Assembly (NCBI RefSeq): GCF_004138335.1
Contig: NZ_RYFW01000001.1
Span: 1,798,001 to 1,862,000, forward strand
DNA: 64,000 bases
Origin: Peristeroidobacter agariperforans
GTDB taxonomy: Bacteria > Pseudomonadota > Gammaproteobacteria > Steroidobacterales > Steroidobacteraceae
Direction of reading: 5' to 3'
A program made the translations under genes and the position numbers. Every line of letters starts with the position of its first letter. The first letter of the stretch is position 1. Positions 42,895-52,298 of this stretch are shown here, in pieces. The notes under the pieces are model-generated. The model saw nothing but the letters and a program-made list of their open reading frames with translations, did not search any database and was not told the origin of the DNA.

Positions 42895-43713
42895 CTAATT
42901 CCCCAGTTCTTTCGCCAATTGCGCCGAGCGTTGCGCGGCGGCGGCTACGGCCTGCGAAAAGATAGCACGGACGTTGTTCGCTTCCAGGTGCTTGAGCGCC
43001 GCTTCGGTGGTTCCGCCCTTGGACGTGACCTGCTGGCGCAAAGTTGCGGGCGAATCGCTTGACTCGTGCGCCATGAATCCGGAGCCATACGCCGTCTCGA
43101 CCGCGAGCTTGCGCGCCACTTCCGGTGACAGGCCGAGCGACTGCCCGGCCGCTTCCAGCATCTCGATCAGCAGAAAAAAATAGGCCGGGCCGCTGCCGGA
43201 AATCGCGGTCACGGTATCCATGTCGGTTTCACGCTCGACCCACAGCGTTGCGCCGACCGCACCGAGGATCTGCTCGGCGAGCGTGCAGTTCTCATCGGTG
43301 ACCAGATCGTTCGCGTACAGCGCGGTGACGCCGCAGCCTTGCATGGCCGGACGATTCGGCATGCATCGCACGACGGGCACGCCACCAGCCCAACGCTGGA
43401 TGTCGGTGGCGAGAATGCCGGCGGCTATCGAGATCAGCAGCGGACGGGTGCGCAGAAGCTGCTCCTGCAACGAGCTGATCACATTGCGCAATTCCTGCGG
43501 CTTGACGGCGAGCAGCACCACGTCTGCATCGCGCACGGCGTCGGCGTTGTTGCTGACGGTCTGTACGTTGTACTGAGCTTGCAGCGATTGCAGCGTCGGT
43601 GCGTACGGATCGGCGACTACGAGCTGTGCGGGATCGGCGCCCTTGGCGATCAAGCCCCCGATCAGGCTGCGCCCCATATTGCCGCCACCGATGAATGCGA
43701 TGCGTTGTTTCAT
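42895..43713 (-). CDS. proC: Pyrroline-5-carboxylate reductase
   Basis: The 272-residue enzyme reduces 1-pyrroline-5-carboxylate to L-proline with NAD(P)H. The Rossmann motif IAFIGGGNMGRSLIGGL starts the protein, and the ProC signature appears as SGSGPAYFFLLIEMLEAAGQSLGLSPEVARKLAVETAYGSG in the C-terminal dimerisation domain. VVRCMPNRPAMQGCGVTALY is also typical. It is followed by yggT and preceded by yggS, a widespread cluster. Confidence 0.96.
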   Translation of the reverse strand: MKQRIAFIGGGNMGRSLIGGLIAKGADPAQLVVADPYAPTLQSLQAQYNVQTVSNNADAVRDADVVLLAVKPQELRNVISSLQEQLLRTRPLLISIAAGILATDIQRWAGGVPVVRCMPNRPAMQGCGVTALYANDLVTDENCTLAEQILGAVGATLWVERETDMDTVTAISGSGPAYFFLLIEMLEAAGQSLGLSPEVARKLAVETAYGSGFMAHESSDSPATLRQQVTSKGGTTEAALKHLEANNVRAIFSQAVAAAAQRSAQLAKELGN

Positions 43714-43784
43714 GAGTCGGATACTTATTTGTCTAGATGAATCCGTGAAATTCTATCCGGACTGTTGTCGCTTAACCGTTGCGT

Positions 43785-44522
43785 CTACTTGGGAGTTCGC
43801 ACGCCGAAGATGGCCGTGCCGATTCTGACCCAAGTGGCGCCCGCCGCGACGGCGGCTTCCAGATCGGCCGACATGCCCATCGATAAAGTATCGACGGCGA
43901 GGCCCGCATCCAGTAGCTGACGCTGACAAGCGACGAGTTGTTCGAACAGCGCACGCTGTTCATCGAAACTATCGCGCGGCGGCGGAATGCACATCAGCCC
44001 GCGCAGCTTGAGCTTGGGCAGCGCCGCCACGCTTTGGGCCAGGGGCAACACTTCTTCGGGCGGTACGCCGCCTTTGCCGGGCTCGGGCGCCAGGCTGACT
44101 TGCACACATATATTGAGTGGCGGGGCGTAGTGCGGCCGTTGCTCGTTCAGACGCAGGGCGATGCGCTGCCGATCCAGGGTATGGACCCAATGGAAATGCT
44201 CCGCGACCGGGCGGGTCTTGTTGCCCTGGAGCTGGCCGGTGTAGTGCCAGGTGAGCTCCAGGTCCTGCAATTCCTGCAGCTTGGGCAGCGCCTCCTGCAG
44301 GTAATTCTCGCCAAAGTCGCGCTGACCCAGGGCTGCCACCGCGCGGATCGCGCTGGCCGGGTGGCCCTTACTGATTGCGACCAGTCCGACGGAATCGCAC
44401 AGTCTGCCCCACTGCGAGGCCGCTGTGGCAATGCGTTGCCGGGTCTGCGCCCAGTTATTCGCCAGGTTTCCAGATGCACTGTCTGTCACTGTGTCAGCCG
44501 AAATCTGCGGACCGGTTAACAT
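43785..44522 (-). CDS. yggS: PLP homeostasis protein (YggS/PLPBP family)
   Basis: The 245-residue protein is a single-domain PLP-binding protein of the alanine racemase fold. The PLP lysine is Lys52 in LVAISKGHPASAIRAV, followed by FGENYLQEALPK, WHYTGQLQGNKTRPV and SMGMSADLEAAVAAGATWVRIGTAIFG, which forms the phosphate site. It helps control free PLP and amino-acid pools. It is divergent from pilT across a 102-bp gap, as in Pseudomonas. The N terminus is about 15 residues longer than usual, so a slightly later start is possible. Confidence 0.93.
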   Translation of the reverse strand: MLTGPQISADTVTDSASGNLANNWAQTRQRIATAASQWGRLCDSVGLVAISKGHPASAIRAVAALGQRDFGENYLQEALPKLQELQDLELTWHYTGQLQGNKTRPVAEHFHWVHTLDRQRIALRLNEQRPHYAPPLNICVQVSLAPEPGKGGVPPEEVLPLAQSVAALPKLKLRGLMCIPPPRDSFDEQRALFEQLVACQRQLLDAGLAVDTLSMGMSADLEAAVAAGATWVRIGTAIFGVRTPK

Positions 44523-44624
44523 ATTGAGCCCGATACCGCTCCGTTATACTGCCGCACGCTCATCTTTTGCGTCCGCACCACCCTGACCTGTCCCGGCGGG
44601 GTCTGCGGATTGGAAGGAAGATTC

Positions 44625-45665
44625 ATGCCTGTCGATATCGCGCAGCTGTTGGCTTTCGCCGTCAAAAACAACGCCTCGGATTTGCACCTGTCGGCCGGTG
44701 TGCCGCCGATGATCCGTGTCGACGGCGACATGAAGCGCGTCAACATGCCGGCGCTCTCTCATAAGGAAGTACACAGCATGGTGTACGACATTATGAATGA
44801 CAAGCAGCGCAAGGCTTATGAAGAGTTCTACGAGACGGACTTTTCCTTCGAGATTCCGAAGCTGGCGCGCTTCCGCGTCAACGCCTTCAACCAAAGCCGT
44901 GGCGCGGCTGCGGTGTTCCGGACCATTCCCTCGCTGATCATGTCGCTCGATGACTTGAATGCGCCGAAGATCTTCAAGGATCTCGCCATGCAGCCGCGCG
45001 GCCTGGTGCTGGTGACGGGGCCGACGGGCTCGGGCAAGTCGACGACGCTGGCGGCGATGGTCAACTACGTCAACGACAACAAGCCCGATCACATCATCAC
45101 GATCGAAGATCCCATCGAGTTCGTGCACGAGAGCAAACGCTCGCTGGTCAATCAGCGCGAAGTGCACCGTGACACTCTCGGCTTCTCCGAAGCGTTGCGC
45201 TCGGCGTTGCGTGAAGATCCGGACGTGGTGCTGGTCGGCGAAATGCGCGACCTGGAGACGATCCGCCTGGCGTTGACCGCGGCGGAAACCGGCCACCTGG
45301 TGTTCGGCACCTTGCACACCAGTTCTGCCGCCAAGACCATCGACCGTATCGTCGACGTGTTCCCCGCGGCGGAAAAAGAAATGGTGCGAACCATGTTGTC
45401 CGAATCGCTGCGCGCAGCGATCTCGCAGTCGTTGCTCAAGCGCATCGGCGGCGGCCGTGTGGCCGCGCACGAGATCATGATCGGCACGCCGGCAATTCGT
45501 AACCTGATCCGCGAAGGCAAGATCGCGCAGATGTATTCGGCGATTCAAACCGGCCAGAAAGACGGCATGCAGACGCTCGACCAATGTCTGGCCGAGTTGT
45601 TGCAGAAGGGCGTTGTGACCAAGGAAGAAGCACGCTTCCGCGCCCAAAACAAGGATGCGTTCTAA
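44625..45665 (+). CDS. pilT: Type IV pilus retraction ATPase PilT
   Basis: The 346-residue hexameric ATPase powers pilus depolymerisation at the cytoplasmic base of the pilus. Walker A is GPTGSGKSTT with Lys138, the Asp box is IITIEDPIEFVHESKRS, Walker B is VVLVGEMRDLETIRLALTAAETGHLVFGTLHT, and the C-terminal AIRNLIREGK segment (AIRNLIRE motif needed for retraction) is intact. The ATG at 44625 is preceded by GGAAGGAAG; an upstream TTG would add five residues. A possible promoter with TATACT at 44545-44550 lies in the divergent gap with yggS. Confidence 0.97.
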   Translation: MPVDIAQLLAFAVKNNASDLHLSAGVPPMIRVDGDMKRVNMPALSHKEVHSMVYDIMNDKQRKAYEEFYETDFSFEIPKLARFRVNAFNQSRGAAAVFRTIPSLIMSLDDLNAPKIFKDLAMQPRGLVLVTGPTGSGKSTTLAAMVNYVNDNKPDHIITIEDPIEFVHESKRSLVNQREVHRDTLGFSEALRSALREDPDVVLVGEMRDLETIRLALTAAETGHLVFGTLHTSSAAKTIDRIVDVFPAAEKEMVRTMLSESLRAAISQSLLKRIGGGRVAAHEIMIGTPAIRNLIREGKIAQMYSAIQTGQKDGMQTLDQCLAELLQKGVVTKEEARFRAQNKDAF

Positions 45666-45696
45666 GCGCCCGTGCGCTGAAAGTTGAGGTTGCGAA

Positions 45697-46860
45697 ATGG
45701 AACGCGAACAAGCTATCAAGCTGATGCAGGACCTGCTCAAGCGCGTCGTCGACCGCAAGGGCTCGGACCTGTTCATCACCGCGGGCTTCCCGCCCGCCAT
45801 CAAAGTCGACGGCGAGATCCGCCCGCAGTCCGAGCGCGTGCTCACGCCGGAGCAGGCTGCGGTGCTGGTTCGTTCCATCATGAACGACAAGCAGACGCGC
45901 GACTTCGACGCCTCCAAGGAATGTAACTTCGCGATAGCCCCCGCCGGCATCGGCCGCTTCCGTGTCAGCGCGTTCGTGCAGCAGGGCCAGATCGGCTGCG
46001 TGGTCCGAACCATCAATGCCAAGATCCCGACACTGGAAGAAATGCAGCTGCCGCTCATCCTGCGCGACGTCGTGATGAGCAAGCGCGGCCTGGTGATTCT
46101 GGTCGGCGGCACCGGTTCGGGTAAGTCCACGTCGCTGGCCGCGATGTTGAACTACCGTAACGAAAAGACCCGCGGTCACATCATCACCATCGAAGATCCG
46201 GTGGAGTACGTGCACAACCACAAGGGGTGCGTGATTACTCACCGCGAAGTCGGCGTCGACTGCGAGAACTGGCACGTGGCGCTCAAGAACACGCTGCGCC
46301 AGGCGCCGGACGTGATCCTCATCGGCGAAATTCGTGACCGCGACACGATGGAATACGGCATTCAGTTCGCCGAAACCGGCCACCTGGTGCTGGCGACGCT
46401 GCACGCCAACAGCGCCAACCAGGCGCTGGACCGCATCATCAACTTCTTCCCCGAAGAGCGCCGGGAACAGTTGCTGATGGATCTGTCTTTGAATATTCGA
46501 GCGCTGATTTCGCAGCGCCTGATTCCGCGCGAGACCGGCACCGGCCGCATCGCGGCGATGGAGATCATGCTCAACTCGCCGCTGATCGCGGACCTGATCT
46601 TCAAGGGCGAAGTTGCGCAGATCAAGGATGTGATGGGCAAGTCGAACCGGCTGGGTATGAAGACCTTCGACCAGTCGCTGTACGACCTGTACGAGAGCGG
46701 GATGATCTCCTACGAAGATGCGCTGCGTAATGCGGACTCGAAGAACGAAGTGCGCCTGCGCATCAAGCTCGAGAGCAAGCGCGAAGCGAAGCTTCCCGAT
46801 GAGGGCGGCGACAGCCTGCGGATCATGGATGAAGAGTCCGAAGGCGTCATTGGTAGATAG
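45697..46860 (+). CDS. pilU: PilT-like ATPase PilU
   Basis: The 387-residue protein closely follows PilU, the accessory retraction ATPase. The N-terminal domain has KGSDLFITAGFPPAIKVDGEI and CNFAIAPAGIGRFRVSAFVQQ; Walker A is GGTGSGKSTS with Lys143; IITIEDPVEYVHNHKGCVITHREVGVD and ILIGEIRDRDTMEYGIQFAETGHLVLATLHANSANQALDRII follow. PilU needs PilT for retraction in characterised species. The C terminus is about 20 residues longer than the DALxxADSxNxLRLxIKL end of Pseudomonas PilU. It is 31 bp after pilT and directly followed by a second PilU-like gene. Confidence 0.93.
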   Translation: MEREQAIKLMQDLLKRVVDRKGSDLFITAGFPPAIKVDGEIRPQSERVLTPEQAAVLVRSIMNDKQTRDFDASKECNFAIAPAGIGRFRVSAFVQQGQIGCVVRTINAKIPTLEEMQLPLILRDVVMSKRGLVILVGGTGSGKSTSLAAMLNYRNEKTRGHIITIEDPVEYVHNHKGCVITHREVGVDCENWHVALKNTLRQAPDVILIGEIRDRDTMEYGIQFAETGHLVLATLHANSANQALDRIINFFPEERREQLLMDLSLNIRALISQRLIPRETGTGRIAAMEIMLNSPLIADLIFKGEVAQIKDVMGKSNRLGMKTFDQSLYDLYESGMISYEDALRNADSKNEVRLRIKLESKREAKLPDEGGDSLRIMDEESEGVIGR

Positions 46861-46875
46861 TTGGAATTCCAGAAC

Positions 46876-48003
46876 ATGGCTGCCGACGGCGAAACGATCA
46901 ATAGCGAAGCGAGTGCCGAGAACACCGGTGAGGAACGCGCGGTCGTTCTCAACACCAAGCCGTTGTTCAAGTTGATGGTGGACAAGCGCGCCTCCGACTT
47001 GTTCTTCACCTCTTACGCGCCCATCAAGATCAAGATCGAAGGCCAGATCTTCCCGGTCAACAAGCAGATGCTGACGCCGGAAGTGGTGCGTCAGGCTGCG
47101 TATGGCTTGATGACCCAGGAGCAGATCGACGCGTTCAACGACGAGCTGGAGATCGACTTCGCGATTTCCGAGCCCGGCCTCGGCCGCTTCCGCGTGAACG
47201 TGTTCCATCAACGCGGCAATCCCGCGATGGTGCTTCGTTACATCACTGCCGACATGCCGCGCATCGACGATCTCGGCCTGCCGGAGATCCTGAAAGATTT
47301 GATGATGATGAAGCGCGGCCTGCTGCTCATGGTCGGCGCGACCGGCTCGGGCAAGTCGACCACGCTCGCGTCGATGATCAATTATCGCAACGAGAGCTCT
47401 TCGGACCACATCATCACGATCGAGGATCCGATCGAGTTCCTGCACTCGAACAAGAAGTCGATCATCAACCAGCGCGAAGTTGGTTTGGACACGAAGTCCT
47501 ACGCACGCGCCCTTCGCAGCGCCATGCGCGCCGCGCCGGACGTGCTGTTGATCGGCGAGATTCGCGATCGCGAGACGATGGAGTCCGCGATCATGCTCGC
47601 GGGCACCGGCCACCTGGTGCTGGCGACCTTGCACGCGAACAATGCGGCGGAAACGCTCGACCGCATCATCAACATGTTCCCGCTGGATCAGCACACGCAG
47701 ATCTTCCTCGACCTCTCGCAGTACCTTCGCGCGATCATCGCGCAGCGCCTGGTGCCGGGTAAGAACAAGCGCCGCGTCGCGGCGGTGGAGTTGCTGATCA
47801 ACACGCCGCACGTACAGGAGCTGATCAAGAAAGGCGACGTGCTCGGTGCGAAGGAAGCTCTGCGCACCAGCTCGGAGAAGGGCATGCAGCACTTCGATAC
47901 GGCGCTGTACGAGCTGTACAAGCAGGGCCGGATTTCGATGGAAGATGCGCTGGCCTACGCGGACTCTCGCACCAACCTCGAGGCGAAGATCAACTTCGGT
48001 TGA
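46876..48003 (+). CDS. Second PilU-like ATPase (third PilT-family member)
   Basis: This 375-residue protein is a third, distinct member of the PilT/PilU family. It shows ASDLFFTSYAPIKIKIEGQI, Walker A GATGSGKSTT with Lys160, IITIEDPIEFLHSNKKSIINQREVGLD, LLIGEIRDRETMESAIMLAGTGHLVLATLHANNAAETLDRII and the PilU-type end DALAYADSRTNLEAKINFG. It is neither a recent copy of the preceding pilU nor of pilT, as many positions differ. ATG at 46876 is chosen; a TTG at 46861, immediately after the pilU stop, would add five residues. It probably joins or modulates the retraction motor. Confidence 0.9.
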   Translation: MAADGETINSEASAENTGEERAVVLNTKPLFKLMVDKRASDLFFTSYAPIKIKIEGQIFPVNKQMLTPEVVRQAAYGLMTQEQIDAFNDELEIDFAISEPGLGRFRVNVFHQRGNPAMVLRYITADMPRIDDLGLPEILKDLMMMKRGLLLMVGATGSGKSTTLASMINYRNESSSDHIITIEDPIEFLHSNKKSIINQREVGLDTKSYARALRSAMRAAPDVLLIGEIRDRETMESAIMLAGTGHLVLATLHANNAAETLDRIINMFPLDQHTQIFLDLSQYLRAIIAQRLVPGKNKRRVAAVELLINTPHVQELIKKGDVLGAKEALRTSSEKGMQHFDTALYELYKQGRISMEDALAYADSRTNLEAKINFG

Positions 48004-48184
48004 AGGGGATTTGAGAGGCGTTGTGGCTTGCGCGCCGCCGAGGTGGGAGACCTCCTCCCGGCACCGCGACGCACGCCGTCGCATCGCTTCGCTCGCGCTA
48101 ACGCGCGCAACTTTGCTGTACTTCCCTGTAGCGGCTACTGGAAAAACGTCCCTGTTTGATCCAGTTGCCGGACTGTTGAGGGTG

Positions 48185-48595
48185 TTACGGAGAGACTGCG
48201 TTGACCGGCACGTTCAGCTGGTGGCCAACATCTTCCGCGGATCGCAGCAGCTCTTCGGAGACGACGCTCATACGAGCTTGAGCGCGCAGAGACGGTTCGA
48301 TGTTCTGCAGCCACTGCTGCGCTAATTCCAGCACCGGCCCGTCATAACAACCCGGCAGCCCGATCTCACTCGACAACCTGCTCGCAATTCCAAACTCTTC
48401 GAGCACGGGAACGGCCGCGATCACGCCGGCGGGCATGCCGGGCACAAGAATGGTCGAAGGGCGTGGCTTGAAGGAAAACGTGCTCGCGCTACCGAGCAGC
48501 ACGAGCAGCGGCGTGCTCGGATCCGCTTCATGCATTTCGTTGGCGGCGCGAACGACCGCCGCCAGTTCCGAGTCCGTACCAATCAGAAGCCGCAC
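48185..48595 (-). CDS. Unknown 136-residue protein downstream of pyrB
   Basis: The frame starts 17 bp after the pyrB stop on the same strand, so it is likely co-transcribed. The product begins MRLLIGTDSELAAVVRAANEM and contains PLLVLLGSASTFSFKPRPSTILVPGMPAGVIAA and LPGCYDGPVLELAQQWL, giving alternating strands and helices that resemble half of a nucleotide-binding alpha/beta fold. There is no signal peptide. I do not recognise the family. In Pseudomonas the gene after pyrB is the dihydroorotase-like pyrC; this protein is too short and lacks its metal-binding motifs. Confidence 0.65.
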   Translation of the reverse strand: MRLLIGTDSELAAVVRAANEMHEADPSTPLLVLLGSASTFSFKPRPSTILVPGMPAGVIAAVPVLEEFGIASRLSSEIGLPGCYDGPVLELAQQWLQNIEPSLRAQARMSVVSEELLRSAEDVGHQLNVPVNAVSP

Positions 48596-48611
48596 GGCTC
48601 ACTCGCGAACG

Positions 48612-49601
48612 TCACTGGAAGTGACGGCGCGCCTGCACGTTGCGGGCGATGGTCGCCAGAACGGCCATGCGGATGGCGACGCCGTTGGTCACCTGGCGCT
48701 GGATCACCGACTGCGGGCCATCGGCCACGGCGCTGGCGATCTCGACGTCGCGATTCATCGGGCCGGGGTGCATGACGATGGCGTCTTTGTTTGCTTTCGC
48801 CAGGCGTTCGGCGGTGATGCCGAACGTGTGGTGATAGGTTGCTTCGTCGGGAATCGACGCCCCGCTCATGCGCTCGCGCTGGATGCGCAGAGTCATGACC
48901 ACATCCACGCCGCTGATCGCCTTGTCGATATCGGTGAAACGCGTGGCGCCTTTGAATTCATCCTTACCAGGCATCAAATCCTCCGGCGCGGCGATGCGCA
49001 GTTCGGCAACGCCGAGCGTCGTGAACGCATGCCAGGCCGAGCGCGCGACGCGCGAGTGGCTGATGTCGCCGGCGATCAAAATCTTGAGTTTGGCGAAGTC
49101 ACCCTTGGTTTGCCGCACCGTGAGCGCATCGAGCAAGCCCTGCGTCGGATGTGACAAATGCGCCTCGCCCGCATTCAAGATACAAACATGCGGCGCGACG
49201 TACTTCGCGACGTACGCCGGCAAACCAGGCTCGGCATCGCGCATCACGAGGATGTCGGCTTGCATGGCCTGCAAGGTGTAGATCGTGTCGAGCACCGTCT
49301 CGCCTTTCACGCGAGAGGACGACTGCATGTCCAGGTTCACCACGTCCGCGCCGAGCCGCTGTGCCGCCAGCTCGAACGACACGCGCGTACGAGTGCTGGG
49401 CTCGAAGAACAGATTGGCGACGGTGTGCCCCGCCAGCGTTTGATCGCGAGCGGCGAGCTCGCCTGGGGTGCGTGCGTAAAACTGGGCCAGATCGAGCAGG
49501 GCGACGATCTCGTCGCGGCTCAGGCCGTCCAGAGTGATCAGGTGTCGCAGCCGCCCTTCGGCGTCGCGCTGCATTTGAGAGCTGTGGTCGGTGGTCGTCA
49601 T
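48612..49601 (-). CDS. pyrB: Aspartate carbamoyltransferase catalytic subunit
   Basis: The 329-residue enzyme condenses carbamoyl phosphate with aspartate in pyrimidine synthesis. The carbamoyl-phosphate site FFEPSTRTRVSFE lies at residues 65-77, followed by HLSHPTQGLLDALTVRQ, which carries the HPTQ motif, and the aspartate-binding end HPGPMNRDVEIASAVADGPQSVI. This is the class with an extended N terminus common in Pseudomonas and relatives. pyrR and pyrC, its usual partners there, are absent from both sides. Confidence 0.96.
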   Translation of the reverse strand: MTTTDHSSQMQRDAEGRLRHLITLDGLSRDEIVALLDLAQFYARTPGELAARDQTLAGHTVANLFFEPSTRTRVSFELAAQRLGADVVNLDMQSSSRVKGETVLDTIYTLQAMQADILVMRDAEPGLPAYVAKYVAPHVCILNAGEAHLSHPTQGLLDALTVRQTKGDFAKLKILIAGDISHSRVARSAWHAFTTLGVAELRIAAPEDLMPGKDEFKGATRFTDIDKAISGVDVVMTLRIQRERMSGASIPDEATYHHTFGITAERLAKANKDAIVMHPGPMNRDVEIASAVADGPQSVIQRQVTNGVAIRMAVLATIARNVQARRHFQ

Positions 49602-49688
49602 GGCGGGGCGCGATTGTAGTCCAAGCGCGCCACGCTGGGCACAGCGATCGTCGGCCGGGGTGGGCGGCCCCGAGCGGCGAAGTAGAGA

Positions 49689-52136
49689 TTACTGGAGCCG
49701 GATCGTCAGCCCCATCAGCCGCATCGTATCGACCGCACCGATCGGGCCGATGGCGGTCAGCGCACCGGTGCGGAGCTCCACCCGGTACAGCGTAGACTGG
49801 CTGCTGCCCATGGGCTGAAGTGCGGCTACGGCGAGGCCATTGTCGCCCCCTGCAATGTCGAAGCCGCCGCTGAAGGTGAAGGTCTGGCCGCTGGTGGTCA
49901 ACGGGCCGACCGTCGTGAGCAGGCCGTTGTTCGCCGGCTTCTGGGTCACCAGCGCATTGCTGCCCAGATCGATGTTGTAAAGGGTGGTGTCCGCCGGATT
50001 GGCGTAGTTGTTGGTGTATGCGATCGCGACCACATCGGGCGCCGGCCGACCGCTTTCGGCGGGGATGCGCTGCAGGGACGTGGCGGTGATGGTCGCGCCG
50101 GTATCCACGATGACGGCGAGATTGTGCTCGGCGTCGCTCAGCACTCGCAGCGCATCTGCGGTCGGGCTGAAGTCGGCGCCGAACGTCGTGCCTATCAGTG
50201 CTCGGAACGGATCGCCGACGTTGGGCATCAGCGCCTTGCCGAGCGTCGCACGGGCGGTCGCCGGATCGACGGTGTAGATGCGGCCCGCGTCGGTCAGCAG
50301 ATACAACACTTGATTCGCTGGACGGATGTCGAAGCCCAGCACCCGCTCGCCGCCTTGCAGGCCGGTGATGGCCTGGTTGCTGGCGATCGTTCCGGGGGTG
50401 TTGACGTTGAAGCTGAGCAGGCGCCCGTCGTTGGTCACGCCGAGCAGCGTCGCCTGCGGCACGTTCGAATGCGTCAGCGCGCGAATGCGTGCAGTCGAGC
50501 CGATCGGGCCGATGCGAGTGGCTGCGCCGGTCGTGAGATTGATGCTGTAGAGATCGGAAGTCGTTGCGGTACCGACATTCAGCGCCGCGAAAGCGTTGTT
50601 GTTGATGGCGTTGATGTCCAGGCCGGCGAGCGTCTGCACGTCGCCAGCGATGCCCAATGGGCCAACGACCTGCAGATCGCCGGCGATCGGAGTGCTCGGC
50701 GCGCGTCCTTGAATCATCAGCCGATCGTTTGCGGTATCGATTACATACAACGTGCTCGTGCCCGTACCGGCGAAGCTGTTCGTGTACGCCGCCGCAGTCA
50801 CGCTCGACCCGGACGGGTTGAGCTGATCGTCGGTGAAAGTTTCTCCGGTATCGAACAGCACGCGCAGGTTCATGCCGTTGCTGCTCAGCACGCGTAAGCC
50901 ATCGGCCGCCGGGCTCACGTCGACGGTGATGTTGCCGCCATCGAGGCTCTGAAAGGGCAGCGACGTATCGTTCACCGATGCAGCAAGCATTGCCCTGAAC
51001 GCCACCGTGCCGGTTGCCGCATTGACCGTGTAGAGCCGCCCGGCGCTGGTGAGCGCGTAGACGTTGCGGTCGGCGGGCCGCGTGTCGACGCCTACAACGG
51101 TTTCGTTACCTTGCAAGCCGTTGATGGTGGCGTTCGTGCAGAGTTTCCCGGGCAGGCCACTGTTGAACGAGACCAGGCCGTTGCTATCGGTGAGCGCCAA
51201 CAGTTCGCCGACGGGTTGCGGCGGCGTCGTCGCAGGCGTCGGGCGCGCCAGTCCGAGCACGCTCTCGCCGCTGTTCAGTCCGCCGATCCCGGCGACGAGC
51301 GTGGCAGTGCCGGTGTTGAGATCGATCGTGTACAGCGAAGTCACATTGCCCACGGACAGCGCGGCGATGGCGGATTGCGTGCCGTCGGCGGCGGTGGCGA
51401 TATCGAAGCCGGCAATCCCGGCATTCACGGTCAGGGGGCCGACCGTGGTCAGCACGCCGCCGCTTGCATTGGCGCTGGTGAGCAAACGATCGTCCGTGGT
51501 GTCGATGTAATAAACCGTCGTGCGGCATGCGGACGAGAAGTTGTTCGTGTAAGCGACCTCGACCACACCGATGCTGCGCAGGCCTGAAACCGTGAGCGTC
51601 GTGTCTGTGAAGGTCGCGCCGGTGTCCATGTTCACGCGCAGGTTCTGACCGGAGTTGCTGACGATGCGCAGCTGATCGACGACGTTATTCACGTCGATGC
51701 TGACGCGTGTGCCGGACAGCGCCGTGTAGGGATCGCTCGTGTCCGATGGATCCGCGACCATCGTGCTTTTGAGCGTGGCCGTGCCGCTGTTCGGGTCAAT
51801 GGCGTAGACACCCCCTTGGTTGCCGACGGCAATCAGTTGCCCTGCGGGCGAGCCGCCTGGCCGCAGATCGAAGCCAACAATGTTTTCGTTGGCGCGCAGG
51901 CCGGCGATGGCAACCGCCGAACTGCTGCCGGGGGTGGCGCTGTTGAAGCTCATCAGCCGGTTCGAGCTGGTGACTGCAAACGTATCGCCCGGCACGAGGC
52001 CGCTCGGTGGATTCGGCGCTGGCGCGGGTGCTGGATCGTCGCCGCCGCCGCTACTGCATCCCAGCAGCGGCAGCGTGAGCAACGCATATAAAGCAAACGG
52101 AGCGCGGGCCGTAACGGCGCGAGCGTTGAGTTTCAT
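49689..52136 (-). CDS. Lipoprotein with three tandem DUF4394 domains
   Basis: The 815-residue protein has a lipobox LLGC with Cys27, a Gly/Asp and Pro/Ala linker, then three homologous repeats starting at about residues 51, 310 and 560. Each opens with a variant of LLALTDSNGLVSFN and continues with GLQGNETVVGVDTRP, ADGLRVLSSNGMNLRV, a YTNN motif and a TSDLYSINLTTGAATRIG-type strand. The pattern suggests beta-propeller blades. DUF4394 has no assigned function; surface or periplasmic location is expected. The gene interrupts the pyrB-ruvX spacing of related genomes and may have been inserted. Confidence 0.85.
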   Translation of the reverse strand: MKLNARAVTARAPFALYALLTLPLLGCSSGGGDDPAPAPAPNPPSGLVPGDTFAVTSSNRLMSFNSATPGSSSAVAIAGLRANENIVGFDLRPGGSPAGQLIAVGNQGGVYAIDPNSGTATLKSTMVADPSDTSDPYTALSGTRVSIDVNNVVDQLRIVSNSGQNLRVNMDTGATFTDTTLTVSGLRSIGVVEVAYTNNFSSACRTTVYYIDTTDDRLLTSANASGGVLTTVGPLTVNAGIAGFDIATAADGTQSAIAALSVGNVTSLYTIDLNTGTATLVAGIGGLNSGESVLGLARPTPATTPPQPVGELLALTDSNGLVSFNSGLPGKLCTNATINGLQGNETVVGVDTRPADRNVYALTSAGRLYTVNAATGTVAFRAMLAASVNDTSLPFQSLDGGNITVDVSPAADGLRVLSSNGMNLRVLFDTGETFTDDQLNPSGSSVTAAAYTNSFAGTGTSTLYVIDTANDRLMIQGRAPSTPIAGDLQVVGPLGIAGDVQTLAGLDINAINNNAFAALNVGTATTSDLYSINLTTGAATRIGPIGSTARIRALTHSNVPQATLLGVTNDGRLLSFNVNTPGTIASNQAITGLQGGERVLGFDIRPANQVLYLLTDAGRIYTVDPATARATLGKALMPNVGDPFRALIGTTFGADFSPTADALRVLSDAEHNLAVIVDTGATITATSLQRIPAESGRPAPDVVAIAYTNNYANPADTTLYNIDLGSNALVTQKPANNGLLTTVGPLTTSGQTFTFSGGFDIAGGDNGLAVAALQPMGSSQSTLYRVELRTGALTAIGPIGAVDTMRLMGLTIRLQ

Positions 52137-52298
52137 GGGGTCGCCTGTCGCTTCGGCTGCAGATGCAGGCTGCTTCGGCGTTCGGCAAGCGATGGATGCG
52201 CCGTTTCTGTGTCGAATTATTTCCAGCGAGCGGCGGCGCTTCGTGTTGTGGAGAAGTTGAGAGGCGCGTCACGTTTCCTCGCCGCCTCGGATCGATCT

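Noticed and set aside
45475-48084. 869-codon antisense frame over the pilU genes
   Set aside because: Both sense genes have complete ATPase motifs; the antisense translation shows only complementary-strand artefacts.
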